Of a stretch of 8,839 nucleotides of DNA, positions 5,876-8,839 are shown piece after piece. The notes beneath the pieces were generated by a model that was not told where the DNA came from, did no database searches, and was given only the letters and a program-made list of their open reading frames with translations. This DNA comes from an uncultured Saprospiraceae bacterium (lineage in GTDB: Bacteria; Bacteroidota; Bacteroidia; Chitinophagales; Saprospiraceae). Every line of letters starts with the position of its first letter. Within the stretch, counting starts at the first letter, position 1. The translations under genes were made by a program, and so were the position numbers. Location of the stretch: contig CAKZLT010000463.1 of the NCBI GenBank assembly GCA_937127195.1, forward strand, positions 1 through 8,839, read 5' to 3'.

Positions 5876-5910
5876 AAACGGTGTTGATTTTAGAATCGAC
5901 ACCGTTTAAT
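5876..5910 (+). terminator. Terminator between the kinase gene and yraN
   Basis: AAACGGTGTTGATT (5876-5889) pairs with AATCGACACCGTTT (5894-5907) over 14 bases, with one G-U wobble, around a TTAG loop. The preceding A-run and the following AATTTTAAA make it look like a terminator, although the T-tract is interrupted. It separates the kinase transcript from yraN, whose ATG is only 26 bases past the stem. Confidence 0.8.
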
Positions 5911-5933
5911 TTTAAAGTAAGAACCTCAAAAAT

Positions 5934-6290
5934 ATGGCAGTACATAATGAACTAGGCAAAGCAGGAGAGGAGCTAGCAGTCGAACACTTAACCCAAAAAG
6001 GCTATAAAATCCTAGAAACCAACTGGCGATACGCACGAGCCGAAATTGATATTATTGCCAAATGGGAAGAGATTCTGATTTTTGTAGAAGTGAAAACCCG
6101 CAGCGATAACTATTTTGGTGAACCTGAAACCTTTGTAACTCAACACAAAATGGAAATGATGACCAGTGCGGCAAGTGTATTCATGGATGAAGTGAATCAC
6201 GATTGGGAATATCGCTTTGATGTAATTTCGGTGATTATCAGACAAAGCAAAAATTACATTAAGCATATCGAAGATGCTTTTTGGCTGTAA
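5934..6290 (+). CDS. yraN: YraN/UPF0102 family nuclease-like protein
   Basis: 118 residues, the normal length for this family of small Holliday-junction-resolvase-like proteins with a PD-(D/E)XK fold. The N-terminal GKAGEELAVEHL (8-19) and the GYKILETNWR block (23-32) are typical. The core is intact: AEIDII with Asp39, then FVEVKTR with Glu52 and Lys54. RFDVI (94-98) matches the later conserved strand. The biochemical role is poorly defined; membership of the nuclease superfamily is well supported, while DNA cleavage is inferred from the motif. It is cytosolic. ATG 5934 begins directly at the conserved N-terminus, and the A-rich leader lacks a Shine-Dalgarno. A terminator precedes it and a long hairpin follows, so it appears separately expressed, although no clear promoter is seen in the short gap. 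Confidence 0.95.
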   Translation: MAVHNELGKAGEELAVEHLTQKGYKILETNWRYARAEIDIIAKWEEILIFVEVKTRSDNYFGEPETFVTQHKMEMMTSAASVFMDEVNHDWEYRFDVISVIIRQSKNYIKHIEDAFWL

Positions 6291-6434
6291 GTGATGAAGA
6301 TTAAAAGAGATTTTTAATAAAACGCCTTAAGTCGTTATTTTTTATAAAAAAGAAAATAGCTACTCAAGGCGTTTTCTATTATAGTCTTTTTATAAAAATA
6401 AATAAACTAGCCTGTTGCAGACAAAGCAAAAATT
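6239..6434 (+). repeat. 17-bp exact direct repeat, yraN 3' end and symporter promoter
   Basis: CAGACAAAGCAAAAATT occurs at 6239-6255, inside the yraN coding sequence near its C-terminus, and again at 6418-6434, in the spacer of the symporter promoter. The copies are 179 bases apart and the match stops abruptly at both ends. Confidence 0.85.
6319..6375 (+). terminator. Long hairpin/terminator after yraN
   Basis: AAAACGCCTTAAGT (6319-6332) pairs with ACTCAAGGCGTTTT (6362-6375), with one A/C mismatch. The 29-base interior can pair further through GTTATTTT (about 6334-6341) and AAAATAGC (6353-6360). TTTT lies at the end of the 3' arm and CTATTATAG follows, so the U-tract is short. Because the A-run opposes the T-run it may also work on the - strand. 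Confidence 0.8.
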
Positions 6435-6444
6435 CGTATAATTG
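6415..6444 (+). promoter_or_regulatory. Bacteroidota-type promoter for the symporter gene
   Basis: TTG at 6415-6417, a spacer of exactly 19 bases, then TATAATTG at 6437-6444, which matches TAnnTTTG with one mismatch. Initiation near 6451 would leave a leader of about 37 bases before ATG 6488. The spacer contains part of a 17-bp exact repeat shared with the yraN coding sequence. Confidence 0.7.
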
Positions 6445-6487
6445 TTTCCACAAAACATTCTTACCAAATAAAAATCAAAACAACCAA

Positions 6488-8263
6488 ATGATATTATCCA
6501 ATTTAGACTGGACCATTGTGGTCATTTATTTCTTATTTGTATTGGCTGTCGGATTATACGTTTCTCGACAATCGAAGGGAAATGTAGCCGATTATTTTCT
6601 TTCTGGTCGAAACATGGCTTGGTGGCTGCTTGGTGTTTCGATGGTTGCAACTACTTTTTCAGCAGATACACCAAATTTAGTCACCGATTTGGTTCGTAAA
6701 GATGGTGTCGCAGGTAACTGGGCGTGGTGGGCTTTTCTATTGACAGGAATGCTGACAGTGTTCGTTTATGCCAAATTGTGGCGACGTTCGATGGTTTTGA
6801 CGGATATAGAATTTTATGAATTGCGATATAGTGGTAAAGCCGCCGCCTTCCTAAGAGCCTTTAGAGCAGTGTATTTGGGATTGATATTCAATGTGTTGGT
6901 TATGGGAGCGGTTTCGCTCGCAGCTATCAAATTTGGAGAAATCGTATTGGGTATGCCCGGCTGGCAAACACTCTTGATTGCTGGTACTATTACCTTATTA
7001 TATAGTACGCTTGGCGGATTGAAAGCGGTCATTATCACAGATTTTGTCCAGTTTTTCTTGGCGATGATTGGCTCAATTTGGGCTTGTATCTATATTGTTA
7101 ACTTGCCAGAAGTAGGTGGATTGACCAATTTACTTACTCACGAAAATGTTATTGATAAAACGGCAATGTTACCTAGTTTTGATAATCCTTCGGTTTGGGT
7201 TCCTGTTCTTCTCGTGCCTTTGGCGGTGCAATGGTGGGCTTCTTATTATCCTGGTTCTGAGCCTGGTGGTGGCGGTTATATTGCCCAAAGAATGTTCTCG
7301 GCAAAAGATGAAAAAAATGCAGTTGGAGCAACTTTGCTATTTAATATAGCGCATTATGCTTTGCGTCCGTGGCCTTGGATTTTGATTGCTTTGGCGAGTT
7401 TGGTGGTATTTCCAGAATTGTCAGACATTCAGGAGGTTTTCCCCAATTTGAGTGAAGATAAAGTCGGTCACGATATTGCTTATCCTGCGATGTTGACCAA
7501 ATTACCTTCTGGGCTTTTGGGTTTAGTAGCAGCTTCTTTGATTGCTGCATTTATGTCAACGATGTCCACACAACTCAATTTGGGAGCGTCATATTTGGTG
7601 AATGACTTGTATCAACGATTTATAAAACCAGAAGCTAGCCAAAAGGAATTGGTTCGTGCAGGACAAGTTTTTACAGTACTTTCTGCATTTTTGGGGCTTG
7701 GATTAGGTTTGGTTTTGACAGATGCAGGACAAGCATTTAACTTGCTATTATTGCTTGGTGCAGGAACGGGATTGATATACATTCTTCGTTGGTTTTGGTG
7801 GAGAATCAATGCCATGACAGAGATTGTGGCAATGGTGGCTTCATTGGTTATTGCGATTTACTTCACATTTGCGGAGCATGGTTTTGAAGGTTGGCAAACG
7901 ATTGTGATTGGAGCAGTTTTGACAACTATCATTTGGGTAATTGCAACTTTTGTAACGCCTCAAACAAATTATGAAACATTACTTCATTTTTATAAAAAAA
8001 TACGCCCAGGTGGAAACGGCTGGAATGGTTTCAAGGCTCAAGCTGCTAATAAAGGAGATGTTTTGCCAAAAGAAGGTGGTAACCTTCCTTTGGAATTGTT
8101 GTGTGTGCTGGTTGGAAGTGTAACGGTTTTTGCGGCATTGTTTGCGGTTGGAAACTGGATTTATGGCAATGTTCCTTTAGCTTTTGGTTTGACTTTATTG
8201 ACTGGCGCAGGCGCAGGTTTTTTGATGTATGCTTGGGGCAAGTTAGAAACGGAAGGTGAATAA
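6488..8263 (+). CDS. Sodium:solute symporter (SSS/SLC5 family) permease
   Basis: 591 residues, an integral inner-membrane protein with about 13-15 hydrophobic helices. The SSS features are clear: TM1 at about 9-26, a GRNMAWWLLGVSMVATTFSA segment (40-59), and STLGGLKAVIITDFVQFF (173-190), the family signature. AAFMSTMSTQLNLGASYLVN (353-372) supplies the Ser/Thr residues expected at the Na2 sodium site. The loop YYPGSEPGGGGYIAQRMFSA (253-272) matches the QRxxSAK region. The protein couples inward sodium flow to solute uptake. The substrate is not determinable; relatives include sugar, myo-inositol and amino-acid carriers. The C-terminal part beyond about 490 has an extended cytosolic loop and two more helices (about 533-558 and 562-582). 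ATG 6488 follows a plausible promoter with a 37-base leader. The next gene starts 83 bases later with its own -7 box. Confidence 0.93.
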   Translation: MILSNLDWTIVVIYFLFVLAVGLYVSRQSKGNVADYFLSGRNMAWWLLGVSMVATTFSADTPNLVTDLVRKDGVAGNWAWWAFLLTGMLTVFVYAKLWRRSMVLTDIEFYELRYSGKAAAFLRAFRAVYLGLIFNVLVMGAVSLAAIKFGEIVLGMPGWQTLLIAGTITLLYSTLGGLKAVIITDFVQFFLAMIGSIWACIYIVNLPEVGGLTNLLTHENVIDKTAMLPSFDNPSVWVPVLLVPLAVQWWASYYPGSEPGGGGYIAQRMFSAKDEKNAVGATLLFNIAHYALRPWPWILIALASLVVFPELSDIQEVFPNLSEDKVGHDIAYPAMLTKLPSGLLGLVAASLIAAFMSTMSTQLNLGASYLVNDLYQRFIKPEASQKELVRAGQVFTVLSAFLGLGLGLVLTDAGQAFNLLLLLGAGTGLIYILRWFWWRINAMTEIVAMVASLVIAIYFTFAEHGFEGWQTIVIGAVLTTIIWVIATFVTPQTNYETLLHFYKKIRPGGNGWNGFKAQAANKGDVLPKEGGNLPLELLCVLVGSVTVFAALFAVGNWIYGNVPLAFGLTLLTGAGAGFLMYAWGKLETEGE

Positions 8264-8307
8264 TTTGAGCTATTGAAGATTGTATTTTCTATTGTAAAAA
8301 AGTAGTT

Positions 8308-8315
8308 TACTTTTG
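8308..8315 (+). promoter_or_regulatory. -7 promoter element for the EamA permease gene
   Basis: TACTTTTG matches TAnnTTTG exactly and continues as TACTTTTGCAC. The position 19 bases upstream reads TTT rather than TTG (8286-8288), so the -33 box is weak. Initiation near 8322 would give a leader of about 25 bases. The box overlaps AAAGTA-GTT-TACTTT (8299-8313), a short palindrome followed by a T-run that could also serve as the end of the symporter transcript. Confidence 0.6.
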
Positions 8316-8346
8316 CACTTTTTTTTAATTATCAAGAATAAAATCA

Positions 8347-8839
8347 ATGGAAAAATCCAAATTGATATTGGCACATTTAGCCTTATTTGGTGTACAACTG
8401 CTATACGCTTCAAATTATACCATTTCTAAAGGTGTAATGCCTGATTATGTTGCTCCTTTAGGGTTGGTTATGATGCGAATGTTTTTTGGTGTTGCGGCTT
8501 TTTGGATGCTGCACTGGTTTTTTATAAAAGCCAAAAAAGTTGATAAAAAAGATTTGCCACGACTTTTTGCTTGTGGCGTTTTCGGTATAGCAATCAATCA
8601 AATGGCGTTTTTTTATGGTTTAAACCTGACGACTCCAATTAATGCTTCAATTATAATGTTGATTGTTCCAATATTAATATTTATAGGTTCGGTGCTTTTT
8701 TTGAAAGAATCTTTTACAAAAATTAATATATTAGGAATCGTTTTAGGCTGTATTGGAGCTGGTGTTATTATTGCTTCTGGTCGTGCAATTAGTTTTGGTC
8801 AAGAAGGTTTGAGAGGCGATTTATTTATATTATTAAATG
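8347..8839 (+). CDS. EamA/DMT-family permease, 5' part (truncated by window edge)
   Basis: 164 codons are visible and the frame is open to the window edge. The protein begins MEKSKLILAHLALFGVQLLY and contains ASNYTISKGVMP, LGLVMMRMFFGVAAFWML, ACGVFGIAINQMAFFYGLNL and TTPINASIIMLIVPILIFIG. This is the order of the first EamA repeat of the drug/metabolite transporter superfamily: about five hydrophobic helices, with the conserved helix-3/4 region around MAFFYGLNLTTPINASII and the LKESFTKINILGIVLGCIGA segment. A complete protein would have about 300 residues and ten helices, with the second EamA repeat outside the window. It probably exports metabolites or amino acids across the inner membrane; the substrate is unknown. 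ATG 8347 is the first in frame after the promoter-like TACTTTTG box. Confidence 0.92.
   Translation, partial: MEKSKLILAHLALFGVQLLYASNYTISKGVMPDYVAPLGLVMMRMFFGVAAFWMLHWFFIKAKKVDKKDLPRLFACGVFGIAINQMAFFYGLNLTTPINASIIMLIVPILIFIGSVLFLKESFTKINILGIVLGCIGAGVIIASGRAISFGQEGLRGDLFILLN

Noticed and set aside
5870..5956. Small + strand ORF of 28 codons starting MKKTVLILESTPF
   Set aside because: It coincides exactly with the terminator hairpin after the kinase gene and overruns the yraN start in another frame. The codons are explained by the stem sequence, so it is unlikely to be coding.

Overview
The window looks like chromosomal DNA of a Bacteroidota bacterium, probably from the Cytophagales side of the phylum. 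It is AT-rich, and start codons sit in A/T-rich leaders without a clear Shine-Dalgarno. Promoter-like sites fit the Bacteroidota -33/-7 pattern (TTG, about 19 bases, TAnnTTTG). It also carries the Bacteroidota-specific GlmU-like nucleotidyltransferase next to a zinc-free type B ribosomal protein L31. The genus assignment is not secure.

Layout. Positions 1-79 hold the 3' end of an unidentified + strand gene, followed by an AT-rich 16-bp direct repeat and a terminator. Positions 242-2266 encode a 674-residue protein with leucine-rich repeats, an unrecognised central segment, a coiled coil and a C-terminal domain resembling a degenerate PD-(D/E)XK nuclease. A terminator almost identical to the one upstream follows it. 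Positions 2459-2938 encode a hotdog-fold thioesterase, ending at a strong hairpin. On the - strand, rpmE2 (4375-4653) lies upstream of the GlmU-like gene (3073-4248), with a terminator-like hairpin between them. A 311-base divergent region (4654-4964) separates rpmE2 from a BadF-type N-acetylglucosamine kinase gene (4965-5810). Then come yraN (5934-6290), a sodium:solute symporter gene (6488-8263) and the 5' part of an EamA/DMT-family permease gene (8347 to the window edge). Hairpins between successive genes suggest mostly single-gene transcription units rather than one long operon.

How the genes relate. Most are ordinary core or housekeeping genes. The GlmU-like protein and the sugar kinase both point to amino-sugar and cell-envelope metabolism, and the symporter could import a substrate, but its substrate cannot be read from sequence. 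The LRR protein is the one clear accessory candidate. It joins a recognition module (LRR) to a coiled coil and a nuclease-like end, lacks any NTPase, signal peptide or membrane segment, and is bracketed by near-identical terminators. It is the best candidate here for an undescribed conflict or sensing protein, although that function is inference. Smaller points of interest are exact or near-exact short repeats around the kinase gene and in the symporter promoter.
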